From: JBCBAP01 sp038532435
GTDB taxonomy: Bacteria; Pseudomonadota; Alphaproteobacteria; Rhodobacterales; Rhodobacteraceae
Direction: 5' to 3'
Assembly (NCBI GenBank): GCA_038532435.1
Contig: JBCBAP010000003.1
Location: 1-64,000, forward strand
Length of the DNA stretch: 64,000 nt
The translations under genes were made by a program, and so were the position numbers. Of this stretch, positions 49,491 to 58,055 are shown piece after piece. Numbering within the stretch: the first letter of the stretch is position 1; every line of letters begins with the position of its first letter. A model generated the notes under the pieces. That model ran no database searches. It was not told the origin of the DNA and worked only from the letters and a program-made list of their open reading frames with translations.

Positions 49491-51141
49491 GGGCGCACAT
49501 CGCATCAAGTGGCCCAAGGGCGATGCGCGCGTCGCTCGGTTTCACGCCGAAATGGGGCAGCGAAACCGGTGTGAGGGTGACGTCGTCGGGAACGGCGAAC
49601 TCCGCCGCCTCCCGCCCGAAGTTGAAGACGCACAGAAGCGTCTCCTCCGGCGTTTCCCGGAGGAAGGCGAGCACGTCGCCGTCACTGTCGAGAAACCGGA
49701 TCGTGCCGTCGATCAGAGCGCGCTCCGCCTTTCGGAAGGCGATCTGCGCGCGATAGTGATGGAGGACCGAGGCTGTGTCTGCCTCCTGCCCCTTCACTGC
49801 GGCGGCCTGATGGGTCGGCGTGACGGGAAGCCAGGGCTTGCCGGTGGAGAACCCTCCCGCGGGAAGGTCCTGGTCCCACACCATGGGCGTGCGGCATCCG
49901 TCACGGCCCTTGTAAGCGGGCCAGAACCGGATGCCGTAGGGATCGGTGAGATCCTCGAACGCAAGCTCCGCCTCGTCGAGCGCCAGTTCCTCCCCCTGAT
50001 AGAGGCAGAGAGACCCGCGAAGGCAGGACAGGAACGTGATCGCGAAGCGTGCTAGGTTCCTCCGATCTTCACCGGGCATGATCCAGCGGCTCAGATGGCG
50101 GATCACGTCGTGGTTGGAGAAGGCCCAGCAGACCCATCCGCCCTTCACCGTGCTTTCGAACGCCTCGACGGAGCGGCGGAAGTGATCGGCGGAAAAGTCC
50201 GGCGACAGAAGGTCAAACGTGTAGCACATGTGAAGCCGTCCGGGCTCCGTGTACTCGGACACGATGCGGAGCGCGTCGGACGCGCCCACCTCACCCACGG
50301 ACGTGCGGCCCTCGTACTCGTCGAGCAGGGCGCGGAAACGCTCCAGAAACTCGAGGTTCTCCGGCCGGGTTTTTGAATAGAGATGCTGCTGCATGCCGTA
50401 GGGGTTCACATCCGGCGCGTCCGCACCGATGCCCCCGTTCGCGCCTTGGGCGGGCGGATTGGATCGCAGATCGGCATCGTGGAAGTAGAAGTTCACCGTG
50501 TCGAGGCGGAACCCGTCGACGCCCCGATCGAGCCAGAACCGCACGGTGTCGAGCAGCGCGTCCTGGACGTCCGCGTTGTGAAAGTTCAGATCGGGTTGGG
50601 AGGCGAGGAAGTTGTGCAGATAGTACTGCTTGCGGATCCCGTCCCACTCCCAGGACGGGCCGCCAAAAACCGACAGCCAGTTGTTCGGCGCGGTCCCGTC
50701 GGGCTGTGCGTCGGCCCAGACGTACCAGTCCGCCTTCGCATTGTCGCGGGACGATCGGCTTTCCTTGAACCAGGGATGCTGGTCAGAGCTGTGGGACAGC
50801 ACCTGATCGATGATCACCTTCAGCCCGAGCCGGTGGGCTTCCTCAAGCAGCGCATCGAAATCCGCGAGCGTGCCGAACATCGGATCGACGCCACAATAGT
50901 CGCTGACATCGTAGCCCATGTCAGCCATCGGTGAGGTGAAGAAGGGCGAAAGCCAGATCGCGTCGACACCGAGTGAAGCCACATAACTCAACCTGCGGGT
51001 GATTCCGGGCAGGTCCCCGATCCCGTCCCCATTGTCGTCCTGAAACGACCGGGGATAGATCTGATAGATGACCGCACCACGCCACCAGTCCGCATCCAGC
51101 TCCGGACCGGCAACCGGGAACTCAGATTGATGTTGGGTCAA
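49477..51141 (-). CDS. aglA: GH13 alpha-glucosidase
   Basis: A cytoplasmic 554-residue alpha-glucosidase (oligo-1,6-glucosidase/trehalose-hydrolase type) that would split imported maltose or maltodextrins. GH13 motifs are present: KVIIDQVLSHSS, GFRLDTVNFY with the nucleophile Asp, RTSVGEVGA with the acid Glu, and FSNHDV with the third carboxylate. The start is taken as the TTG at 51141, because GGGGAGGG lies just upstream and a LacI operator lies farther up. The longer frame to 51198 would place that operator inside the gene. It heads the glucosidase-malE-malF-malG operon. Confidence 0.9.
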   Translation of the reverse strand: MTQHQSEFPVAGPELDADWWRGAVIYQIYPRSFQDDNGDGIGDLPGITRRLSYVASLGVDAIWLSPFFTSPMADMGYDVSDYCGVDPMFGTLADFDALLEEAHRLGLKVIIDQVLSHSSDQHPWFKESRSSRDNAKADWYVWADAQPDGTAPNNWLSVFGGPSWEWDGIRKQYYLHNFLASQPDLNFHNADVQDALLDTVRFWLDRGVDGFRLDTVNFYFHDADLRSNPPAQGANGGIGADAPDVNPYGMQQHLYSKTRPENLEFLERFRALLDEYEGRTSVGEVGASDALRIVSEYTEPGRLHMCYTFDLLSPDFSADHFRRSVEAFESTVKGGWVCWAFSNHDVIRHLSRWIMPGEDRRNLARFAITFLSCLRGSLCLYQGEELALDEAELAFEDLTDPYGIRFWPAYKGRDGCRTPMVWDQDLPAGGFSTGKPWLPVTPTHQAAAVKGQEADTASVLHHYRAQIAFRKAERALIDGTIRFLDSDGDVLAFLRETPEETLLCVFNFGREAAEFAVPDDVTLTPVSLPHFGVKPSDARIALGPLDAMCARVAR

Positions 51142-51157
51142 AGCACCCTCCCCATTT

Positions 51158-51167
51158 AAAGCGCTTT
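51158..51167. promoter_or_regulatory. LacI-family operator near the glucosidase start
   Basis: AAAGCGCTTT (TAAAGCGCTTTC with flanks) is a palindrome around the central CG typical of LacI/GalR operators. It lies 17 bases upstream of the glucosidase TTG and supports that start. A fuller copy lies 99 bases away at 51266. Confidence 0.75.
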
Positions 51168-51265
51168 CAGTTCTCTCCATGAACTTCGATTCTGTCAAGA
51201 TCGAACATTGGAGCCCTTCAACACAAGGACGGGGCTTCTCAGAAGGACAGGAGATTGACGTTGCT

Positions 51266-51277
51266 GAAAGCGCTTTC
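51266..51277. promoter_or_regulatory. LacI-family operator before the lacI-type gene
   Basis: GAAAGCGCTTTC is a perfect 12-bp palindrome 31 bases before the regulator GTG. With the site at 51158 it gives two operators in the divergent region, a geometry suited to looping or coordinate control by the adjacent LacI protein. Confidence 0.8.
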
Positions 51278-51307
51278 TATCTTATCGACCGATCAGAGGA
51301 ATCGCTC

Positions 51308-52324
51308 GTGGCAAACCTGAAAGCTCTCGCGGACCATCTCGGCCTGTCCCAGGCAACCGTCAGCCGTGCGCTGAACGGGTACGAGACCGTGAACGCGGAC
51401 ACGCGCAAACGGGTGGAGGCCGCAGCACGCCAACTCAACTACAGGCCGAACACTGCCGCACGCAGGCTCGCGACCGGGCGGGCGAACGCGGTGGGGATCG
51501 TGATGCCCGCGGAGGATGGCCGGCTCGTCGATCCGCACTTCGCGGATTTCCTCGCGGGCCTCACCCGGACCCTCGCCGCGCGGGACATCGACATCGTGAT
51601 GACCGCAAGCCCGCGGGAGACGAGCATCGCCACCTATCGGCGGTTCGCAAGCACCGGCAAGGTCGACGGATTCGTCATTTCATTTCCGAAGCGGAACGAT
51701 CCCCGGATCGAGGATCTGCTGGATCTCGCCTTTCCCTTCGTCGTTCACGGGCAGTGCGGTGCGACCCGTCCCTACAGCTACTACGACATCGACAACGAGG
51801 GTGCCTTTGCCCGCGCGACGGAATTGCTTTGCCAGCTCGGACATCAGCGCATCGGTGTGCTCAATGGCGAACCGGACGCGATGTTCACGGTGCAGCGCCG
51901 TTCGGGCATCGCCCGGGCGCGCAGGAGCTTCGGGCTTCCCGAAGATCCTGCCCTGACCGTCGAGGGGCCGATGACGGAGGAAGCGGGCTTTCGGGAGATG
52001 AGCCGGATGTTGTCGCTGCCGCTCCCGCCCACGGCGATCCTCTGCTCCTCCATGATCCTCGCCCTGGGTGCGCAACGCGCGATCCGGGAGGCGGGGCTCG
52101 GCATCGGACGGGATGTCTCGGTGATCAGCCACGATGACGGGCTGAGCTCACTGAAGACGGAGAACTTTTCCGTCCCGCTCACGGTCACCCGCGCGCCGAT
52201 CCGTCAGGCGGGCACGCGGATCGCCGGAATGCTCACGGACCTGATCGATGGCCGCGGGGTGCAGACGCACACTGCCCCGGTCGATCTCATCGTGCGCGGC
52301 TCGACCGCGCCGCCACCCAAATAG
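51308..52324 (+). CDS. LacI-family regulator of the maltose/alpha-glucoside genes
   Basis: A 338-residue repressor. The DNA-binding head is NLKALADHLGLSQATVSRALNGYETVNADTRKRVEAAARQLNYRPN, with the LacI hinge helix RRLATGRANAVGIV. The sugar domain carries PFVVHGQC, LGHQRIGVLNGEPD, SSMILALGAQRAIREAGL and VSVISHDDG. It starts at a GTG with AGAGGA about 7 bases upstream; the longer frame to 51179 would cover its own operator. Two matching palindromes flank the start. It is followed 39 bases later by the MalK-type ATPase gene and is divergent from the glucosidase operon. Confidence 0.92.
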   Translation: MANLKALADHLGLSQATVSRALNGYETVNADTRKRVEAAARQLNYRPNTAARRLATGRANAVGIVMPAEDGRLVDPHFADFLAGLTRTLAARDIDIVMTASPRETSIATYRRFASTGKVDGFVISFPKRNDPRIEDLLDLAFPFVVHGQCGATRPYSYYDIDNEGAFARATELLCQLGHQRIGVLNGEPDAMFTVQRRSGIARARRSFGLPEDPALTVEGPMTEEAGFREMSRMLSLPLPPTAILCSSMILALGAQRAIREAGLGIGRDVSVISHDDGLSSLKTENFSVPLTVTRAPIRQAGTRIAGMLTDLIDGRGVQTHTAPVDLIVRGSTAPPPK

Positions 52325-52363
52325 CGCACGGGCCAACCGCGCCGGTTTCAGGGAGAACCCGCC

Positions 52364-53431
52364 ATGACCGCAATTCTCGATATCTCCGGGCTGCACAAGA
52401 GTTATGGGGAGGTGCAGGTCCTGCATAATGTCAGCGTCTCGATTGATCCCGGCGAATTTCTCGTGCTGCTCGGCCCCTCAGGCTGTGGCAAGTCCACCCT
52501 GCTGAACTGTATCGCCGGCCTGGAGGAGATCACCGGCGGAACGCTCAGCATAGCCGGTGACGTCGTCAACGAGCGTCCGCCCAAGGACCGCGACATCGCG
52601 ATGGTGTTTCAGTCCTACGCGCTCTATCCGAACATGTCCGTGGCGGAGAACATCGCCTTTGGGATGAAGATCAGGGGCGTTCCCAAGGCGGATCAGTCGG
52701 TCAAGGTCGATGAGGTTGCCCGGGTGCTTCAGATCGAGCACTTGCTCGACCGCAAGCCCTCGGCCCTTTCCGGCGGGCAGCGTCAGCGTGTGGCAATCGG
52801 GCGGGCGCTGGTGCGCCAGCCCAAGCTCTTCCTCTTCGATGAGCCACTCTCCAACCTCGATGCCCGATTGAGGGTGGAGATGCGGGCGGAGATCAGGCGC
52901 CTTCATCAGGCAGTGGGGGCGTCGATTGTCTACGTCACCCATGACCAGATCGAGGCGATGACGCTAGCGACAAAGATCGTGGTGATGCGCGACGGCGTGG
53001 TCCAGCAGATCGGCAGCCCGGCGGAGGTCTATGCGAACCCCGCCAACACCTTCGTTGCGGAGTTCATGGGTTCCCCGCCCATGTGCATCCTGCCCGGTGA
53101 GGTGACGGGCGACCGTGCAGAAGTCACGACCATGGCCGGGGATATGCTGCCCATCCCGCTCGATCATCCGGTCCCGACCGGCCCCATTCAGGTCGGCATT
53201 CGGCCCGAGACCCTGACGCTCGGCACCGCCGGAGCGGATCCAGAGCTGACGATCGCGGGGACGGAGGCAACCGGGGCCGACCTGTTCGCCACCATCGACG
53301 TGCCAGGGGGCAAGCCTCTCATCGCGCGTCTGCCCCCGACCGCCGCGTTCGGTCCGGGCGACAAGGCGCCGTTCCGCATCGATCCGGCGGCGACCCGCTT
53401 TTTCGATGCGGAGACCGGGGTCGCCCTCTGA
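52364..53431 (+). CDS. malK: MalK/UgpC-type ABC transporter ATPase
   Basis: A 355-residue ATPase for carbohydrate importers. It has Walker A GPSGCGKSTLLN, signature LSGGQRQRVAIGRALV, Walker B LFLFDEPLSNLD and the switch histidine in YVTHDQIEAM. The C-terminal TOBE-type domain (about residues 235-355) starts near FMGSPPMCILPGEV. It presumably energises MalFG from the divergent operon, since no other ATPase is encoded there. Grouping it with the lacI gene separates the ATPase from its permeases, as in enteric mal regulons. Confidence 0.92.
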   Translation: MTAILDISGLHKSYGEVQVLHNVSVSIDPGEFLVLLGPSGCGKSTLLNCIAGLEEITGGTLSIAGDVVNERPPKDRDIAMVFQSYALYPNMSVAENIAFGMKIRGVPKADQSVKVDEVARVLQIEHLLDRKPSALSGGQRQRVAIGRALVRQPKLFLFDEPLSNLDARLRVEMRAEIRRLHQAVGASIVYVTHDQIEAMTLATKIVVMRDGVVQQIGSPAEVYANPANTFVAEFMGSPPMCILPGEVTGDRAEVTTMAGDMLPIPLDHPVPTGPIQVGIRPETLTLGTAGADPELTIAGTEATGADLFATIDVPGGKPLIARLPPTAAFGPGDKAPFRIDPAATRFFDAETGVAL

Positions 53432-53498
53432 GCACCAAACCGGCGACGTGGTAAGCGGACGGCGCTAGAGTGCACCCGAACGGACAGAGGTAACCACG

Positions 53499-54377
53499 AT
53501 GCTGACGGTCTTCGGCTCCATCAATCTCGACCTCGTGCTCTCCGCCAAGCGCGCGCCGGAGGCCGGGGAGACGCTGCACGGAAGGGCACCCCAGCGGTTT
53601 CCCGGCGGCAAGGGGGCGAACCAGGCCCTTGCCGCAGCCCGCGCAGGGGCCGAGGTACGGATGGCAGGTGCAGTGGGGCGCGACGGGGAGGCGGAGATTG
53701 CTCTCTCGAACCTCACGGGGTCCGTGGATCTCAGCGCCGTTCAAATGGTCGAGACGCCGACAAGCCTTGCCGTCATTATCGTGGAGGATGGAGGCGAAAA
53801 CCGTATCCTCGTATGCGACGGCGCAAACATGACGCTGACGGCCGGTGACGCGCCCCCCGTAGGCTCAGACACGATCCTGCTGTTGCAAAATGAAATTCCA
53901 GCCGAGGCCCGGCACGCAGCCATCGCCGCGGCTGCCGCATCCGGGGCGCGGGTCATGTTAAATCCCTCGCCAATCGCGTGGATACGCCTCGGCGATTTGG
54001 CCGAGGTCGGTACCCTGATCGTCAACCGGGCAGAGGCGCTTGCGCTCTCGGCCAAGCCAAACCTCGAAGAGGCGCTGCAGGTGCTGACGGACGCTGGTCC
54101 GTCGGTCGTGGTGACTCTCGGCTCGGAAGGTGCCCTCTGGACCGACGGCAGAACGGAGCATCGCGCGGCGGGGCAGCGGGTCGACGCGGTGGACACGACC
54201 GGCGCCGGGGACACGTTCGCCGGAAGCTTCGCGGCCCGCCGGGCGCGCGGCGCGTCCGTGCCAGATGCGCTGAAGTACGCAAATTCAGCGGCAGCCTTGG
54301 CCTGCACTGCAATGGGTGCGCAAAGCGCGATCCCGTCGGAGGAGGATGTGCGGGCCTTCATGGCCAGCCGGGATTGA
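53499..54377 (+). CDS. rbsK: Ribokinase-like PfkB-family kinase
   Basis: A 292-residue sugar kinase. The ribokinase N-terminus FGSINLDLVLSAKRAPEAGETLHG is present, with FPGGKGANQALAAARAGAEVRMAGAVGRD. The anion-hole and catalytic motif is DTTGAGDTFAGSFAARRARG. MLNPSPIAW and LIVNRAEAL are further ribokinase landmarks. It differs clearly from the kinase at 24489. It is convergent with frcK (10 bases apart), and ribose is among the sugars known to be carried by Frc transporters, so phosphorylating imported ribose is plausible. Confidence 0.85.
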   Translation: MLTVFGSINLDLVLSAKRAPEAGETLHGRAPQRFPGGKGANQALAAARAGAEVRMAGAVGRDGEAEIALSNLTGSVDLSAVQMVETPTSLAVIIVEDGGENRILVCDGANMTLTAGDAPPVGSDTILLLQNEIPAEARHAAIAAAAASGARVMLNPSPIAWIRLGDLAEVGTLIVNRAEALALSAKPNLEEALQVLTDAGPSVVVTLGSEGALWTDGRTEHRAAGQRVDAVDTTGAGDTFAGSFAARRARGASVPDALKYANSAAALACTAMGAQSAIPSEEDVRAFMASRD

Positions 54378-54387
54378 TCGCCCGCGC

Positions 54388-54981
54388 TCAGCGGATATCG
54401 AGCACCAGATCGGCGGCGCTTGACTGCGCCATGACGAGCCGCGCGTTGGCCAGATCATTCTCCCGCGCCCGCTTTGCCGCGCTCTCCTTGTCGAGGCCGA
54501 ACCCGAGCCACCGGTCGATGAGCCTGCGTTCGAGCTCCGTCTCTGGCACCGTCAGCAGGACGGAGAGATCGAACATCCCCGCCACGGGCCTCCAGGCGGG
54601 TTCGTCCAACAGGAGGTAGTTGCCCTCTACGAGCACCACCGGTGCGGCCCCCGACACTTCGCGTGCGCAGGATCGGGCAAGGTCGCGGGTGCGGTCGAAC
54701 ACCGGGGCGAGAACCGTCTCTCCACCCCGGATGCGCCCCAGCAGCGCAGCAAAACCGGCCGCGTCGAAGGTCTCCGGCGCGCCCTTGCGTGCACGAAGAT
54801 CGCGCTCGTCTAGAATGGCGTTGTCGAGGTGGAACCCGTCCATCTCGACCACAGGTGCCTGCAGATCGTCGGACAGGGTGGCCGAAAGCGTCGACTTGCC
54901 TGCCCCCGGCGGCCCGGCGATCCCGACCAGCACGCGCCCCCGGTCCGACGCGAGTGTCCGGATCCGTTCCGCCAGGGTCAC
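54388..54981 (-). CDS. frcK: FrcK-like P-loop sugar kinase
   Basis: A 197-residue protein of the uridine kinase/pantothenate kinase-like fold. The P-loop is GIAGPPGAGKSTLSATL, and EMDGFHLDNAILDERDLRARKGAPETFDAAGF is the typical substrate region. LVEGNYLLLDEPAWRPV and ERRLIDRWLGFGLDKESAAKR complete the family. In Sinorhizobium meliloti the frcBCA operon ends with frcK, as here. It starts at a GTG overlapping the frcA stop. The sugar phosphorylated has not been settled by sequence. Confidence 0.85.
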   Translation of the reverse strand: MTLAERIRTLASDRGRVLVGIAGPPGAGKSTLSATLSDDLQAPVVEMDGFHLDNAILDERDLRARKGAPETFDAAGFAALLGRIRGGETVLAPVFDRTRDLARSCAREVSGAAPVVLVEGNYLLLDEPAWRPVAGMFDLSVLLTVPETELERRLIDRWLGFGLDKESAAKRARENDLANARLVMAQSSAADLVLDIR

Positions 54982-55757
54982 GCGTCGACAAGCTCCGCGG
55001 GAGGCTGCTTCGCGCCGGTCATGAACGCGACCGCGTCGGACATGGTGTAGTCCTTCGGATCAATGACGCAGAGCCTTCGCCCGAGCCGGTGCACATGGAT
55101 GCGGTCCGCGACCTCGAACACGTGGGGCATGTTGTGGGAGATGAGGACGATCGGCAGCCCGCGGTCGCGCACATCCTGGATAAGCTCCAGCACCTTGCGG
55201 CTTTCCTTCACGCCCAGTGCTGCGGTGGGCTCGTCCATGATCACGACCTTGGAGGCGAACGCCGCGGCGCGTGCCACAGCGACGCCCTGCCTCTGCCCCC
55301 CCGACAGGGTTTCGACGGCCTGGTTGATGTTCTGGATGGTGGCAAGGCCGAGGTCGTTGAGCATCTCCCGCGACCGGCGCTCCATCTGCTTTTTGTCCGT
55401 CATCCGCAGAAACGTGCCGAGAGGGCCGGAGACGAGCGGCTCCCGCCCCAGGAACATGTTGTCAGCGATGGACAGGGCCGGTGACAGGGCCAGGGTCTGA
55501 TAGACCGTCTCGATACCCGCCGCCCGTGCCTCCATCGGGGAGCGGAAATTGACCGGCTCCCCGTTCAGTAGAACCTCGCCCTCATCGGGGATCACAGCGC
55601 CTGAGACGGCCTTGATCATCGAGGATTTGCCCGCGCCGTTGTCACCGATCACCGCGAGGATCTCGCCCGCCCGCAGCTCGAAATCAGCATGGTCGAGCGC
55701 CACGACCCGACCGTAGCGCTTCACCAGCCCCCGCGCCTCCAGCACCACCTGGCTCAT
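54978..55757 (-). CDS. frcA: Fructose ABC transporter ATPase FrcA
   Basis: A 259-residue, single-domain ATPase of the CUT2 group; most relatives have two ATPase halves, whereas FrcA has one. Motifs are Walker A GDNGAGKSSMIKAVSGA, signature LSGGQRQGVAVARAAAFASKVVIMDEPTAALGVKES and LISHNMPHVFEVADRIHVHRLGRR. The frame to 56027 is a shadow; the ATG at 55757 overlaps the permease stop. The operon order is binding protein, permease, ATPase, kinase. Confidence 0.93.
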   Translation of the reverse strand: MSQVVLEARGLVKRYGRVVALDHADFELRAGEILAVIGDNGAGKSSMIKAVSGAVIPDEGEVLLNGEPVNFRSPMEARAAGIETVYQTLALSPALSIADNMFLGREPLVSGPLGTFLRMTDKKQMERRSREMLNDLGLATIQNINQAVETLSGGQRQGVAVARAAAFASKVVIMDEPTAALGVKESRKVLELIQDVRDRGLPIVLISHNMPHVFEVADRIHVHRLGRRLCVIDPKDYTMSDAVAFMTGAKQPPAELVDA

Positions 55758-56812
55758 GCGGACACCCTCCGGATCCACTGATCGAGTGCGACGGCGACGA
55801 TGATGAGCCAGCCGATGGCAAAGAGCTCCCATTGCGGGTCCGCGCCCGCGAGCTTGATGCCCGAGGAAAAGACACCGACGATCAGCGCGCCGAACAGCGC
55901 GCCGAGGATCGCCCCCCGCCCGCCAAAGAGCGAGGTTCCACCGATCACCACCGCCGTGATCGAGTCGAGATTGCCCTCGAAGAACGATGTCGGCGAAACC
56001 GAGCCCACCCGTCCGATGGAGGCCCAAGCACCGAGGCCGCAGATGAACCCGGCGACGACATAGACGGACACCAGCACCTTGTCGGACTGGATGCCCGCAA
56101 GCTCGGCGGCATCCTTGTCATCACCAATGGCGTAGACATGTCGTCCCCAGGCCGTTCGGTTGAGCACGTACCAGAACACCGCGAACAGGACGACCATCAG
56201 GATCACACCCGTGGTGATCACCGCCCCGCCCACAAAGATGCGCTCCCCGAAGAACTTCAGGAGCGGTGCGGAATTGTCGATGTCCTGGGAGCGGATCGAC
56301 TGCGACCCGGTATAGAGGTACGTGACCGCCAGAAAGACCTGCCACGTGCCAAGTGTGACGATAAACGGCGGCAGCTTGAACCGGGTGACGAACATGCCGT
56401 TCATGAACCCGCATCCCATCGCCACCGCGATCCCGATGAGAATGGCTAAGAAGGTTGGCAGCCCGTGGGTGACGCTCAGATGCCCCATGATCACGGAACT
56501 CAGCACCATGATTGCCGCAACCGACAGGTCGATACCTGCTGTCAGGATGATCAGCGTCTGCGCGCAGGCAAGGATGCCGACAATGGCCACCTGCTGCATG
56601 ATGAGCGAAAGGTTGAACATCGAGAAGAAGCGGTCGCCGGCGATCACGCCGAAGACGGCGACGGACAGCACCAGAATAATCACCGGCACCATGGCCGGGT
56701 TTCCATGCAGGAAGTGCTGCATCCGGTCGAGCGCGGACTTCTGCCGGATATCGAACTCTGCGACGCTGGAGTCTGCGCCCCCGGCGGACGCGTCGAAATT
56801 CTCTGAACTCAT
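55754..56812 (-). CDS. frcC: Fructose ABC transporter permease FrcC
   Basis: A 352-residue CUT2 permease with about ten helices and a roughly 35-residue polar N-terminal tail. Typical segments are QTLIILTAGIDLSVAAIMVLSSVIMGHL, NGMFVTRFKLPPFIVTLGT, YAIGDDKDAAELAGI and AVVIGGTSLFGGRGAILGALFGALIVGV. It follows the binding-protein gene after 64 bases and overlaps frcA. Close relatives import fructose, mannose and ribose. Confidence 0.93.
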   Translation of the reverse strand: MSSENFDASAGGADSSVAEFDIRQKSALDRMQHFLHGNPAMVPVIILVLSVAVFGVIAGDRFFSMFNLSLIMQQVAIVGILACAQTLIILTAGIDLSVAAIMVLSSVIMGHLSVTHGLPTFLAILIGIAVAMGCGFMNGMFVTRFKLPPFIVTLGTWQVFLAVTYLYTGSQSIRSQDIDNSAPLLKFFGERIFVGGAVITTGVILMVVLFAVFWYVLNRTAWGRHVYAIGDDKDAAELAGIQSDKVLVSVYVVAGFICGLGAWASIGRVGSVSPTSFFEGNLDSITAVVIGGTSLFGGRGAILGALFGALIVGVFSSGIKLAGADPQWELFAIGWLIIVAVALDQWIRRVSA

Positions 56813-56876
56813 GGTTGCGCTCTACTTTTCAAGGGGTGGGCGGCGGATCTGCCCCGCCGCCCGATCTCATGCCGGG

Positions 56877-57899
56877 TCAGCCCCAGCAGCGGTCGAGCCC
56901 TTCGGCGACGGAGATCGATTCGACACCGGCCGCGGGCTGATCTGTGACAAGGTTCACACCAGTGTTGAAGAAGTCCAGCCCCGGGGTGTTCGCGGGCTTG
57001 GAGCCATCCTCGGCCCACTGTTTGATCGCCTCAACCCCCAGCGACGCCATGAGAAGCGGGTACTGCTGGGACGTCGCCCCGATCACGCCATCGGCAATGT
57101 TCTGCACGCCCGGGCATCCGCCGTCGACGGACACGATGAGCACATCGGACTCCCGGCCGAACGCCTTCAGCGTCTCGTACGCACCGGCAGCGGCGGGTTC
57201 GTTGATGGTGTAGACCACGTTGATCCCCGGATCCTTCGACAGAAGGTTCTCCATGGCCCGACGACCGCCTTCCTCATTGCCTGCGGTGACCTCGTTGCCG
57301 ATGATGCGCGGGTCATCTTCGTCGCCCCAGCGGGATGGATCCTTCACGTCGATGCCAAATCCCGTCAGGAAACCCTGATCGCGCAGCACGCCGACCGAGG
57401 GCTGGCTTTCCGCCAAGTCGAGCATCCCGATCTTCGCATCCGCGGCGTCCGCCCCGAGCGTTGCCGCCGCCCATGCGCCGATCAGCTCTCCGGCCTTGAA
57501 ATTGTCGGTGGCAAAGGTCGCATCCGCAGAGTCGATGGGCTCCAGCGGCGTGTCGAGCGCGATGACCAGAAGACCCGCGTCCTGCGCCTGCTTGACCGCT
57601 GGCACGATCGCCTTGGTATCCGACGCGGTGATCAGGATGCCCTTCGCGCCCGAGGCGATACACGTCTCGATCGCCTGGACCTGGGTCTCGTGGTCCCCGT
57701 CCACCTTGCCCGCGTAAGTGCTGAGCGACATGCCAAGCTCTTCAGCCTTCGCGGTCGCCCCTTCGCGCATCTTCACAAAGAACGGATTGATGTCGGTCTT
57801 GGTGATCAGGCACGCCTCGATGCTGTGCGCGTCGGCCATCGCCTGCCCCGCACCCATGACGGTCACTGCTGCGATGGAGCTCATGAGTAGTGTTCGCAT
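56877..57899 (-). CDS. frcB: Fructose/ribose-type periplasmic binding protein FrcB
   Basis: A 340-residue secreted protein with a Sec signal (MRTLLMSSIAAVTVMGAGQAMA). The sugar-binding type I fold is seen in KTDINPFFVKMREGATAKAEELG, ASGAKGILITASDTKAIVPAV, VIALDTPLEP and TINEPAAAGAYETL. GGGAGGA precedes the ATG at 57899; the longer frame to 57986 would cover the divergent promoter. It is the first gene of the frc operon and faces the frcR gene across a strong inverted repeat. Confidence 0.93.
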   Translation of the reverse strand: MRTLLMSSIAAVTVMGAGQAMADAHSIEACLITKTDINPFFVKMREGATAKAEELGMSLSTYAGKVDGDHETQVQAIETCIASGAKGILITASDTKAIVPAVKQAQDAGLLVIALDTPLEPIDSADATFATDNFKAGELIGAWAAATLGADAADAKIGMLDLAESQPSVGVLRDQGFLTGFGIDVKDPSRWGDEDDPRIIGNEVTAGNEEGGRRAMENLLSKDPGINVVYTINEPAAAGAYETLKAFGRESDVLIVSVDGGCPGVQNIADGVIGATSQQYPLLMASLGVEAIKQWAEDGSKPANTPGLDFFNTGVNLVTDQPAAGVESISVAEGLDRCWG

Positions 57900-57984
57900 A
57901 GTCGTCCTCCCGAAACGATAAGGCGGCTGCGTGTATCGCAACTCAACCATGACGTGAACGGAGCCAGATTCCAAAAGACCTGTC

Positions 57985-58013
57985 AATTAATAAATCTGAT
58001 TGATTTATGAATT
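57985..58013. promoter_or_regulatory. Inverted-repeat operator between frcB and frcR
   Basis: Two 12-base arms, AATTAATAAATC and GATTTATGAATT, are complementary except at one position, with a 5-base spacer. The repeat is AT-rich in a GC-rich genome and lies 86 bases from the frcB ATG and about 43 from the chosen frcR start. It is a strong candidate for FrcR binding and for the promoter itself. Confidence 0.75.
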
Positions 58014-58055
58014 ACAGTGGACCAACGTCATGGCAAGCAACAACGAGAGCCAGGC

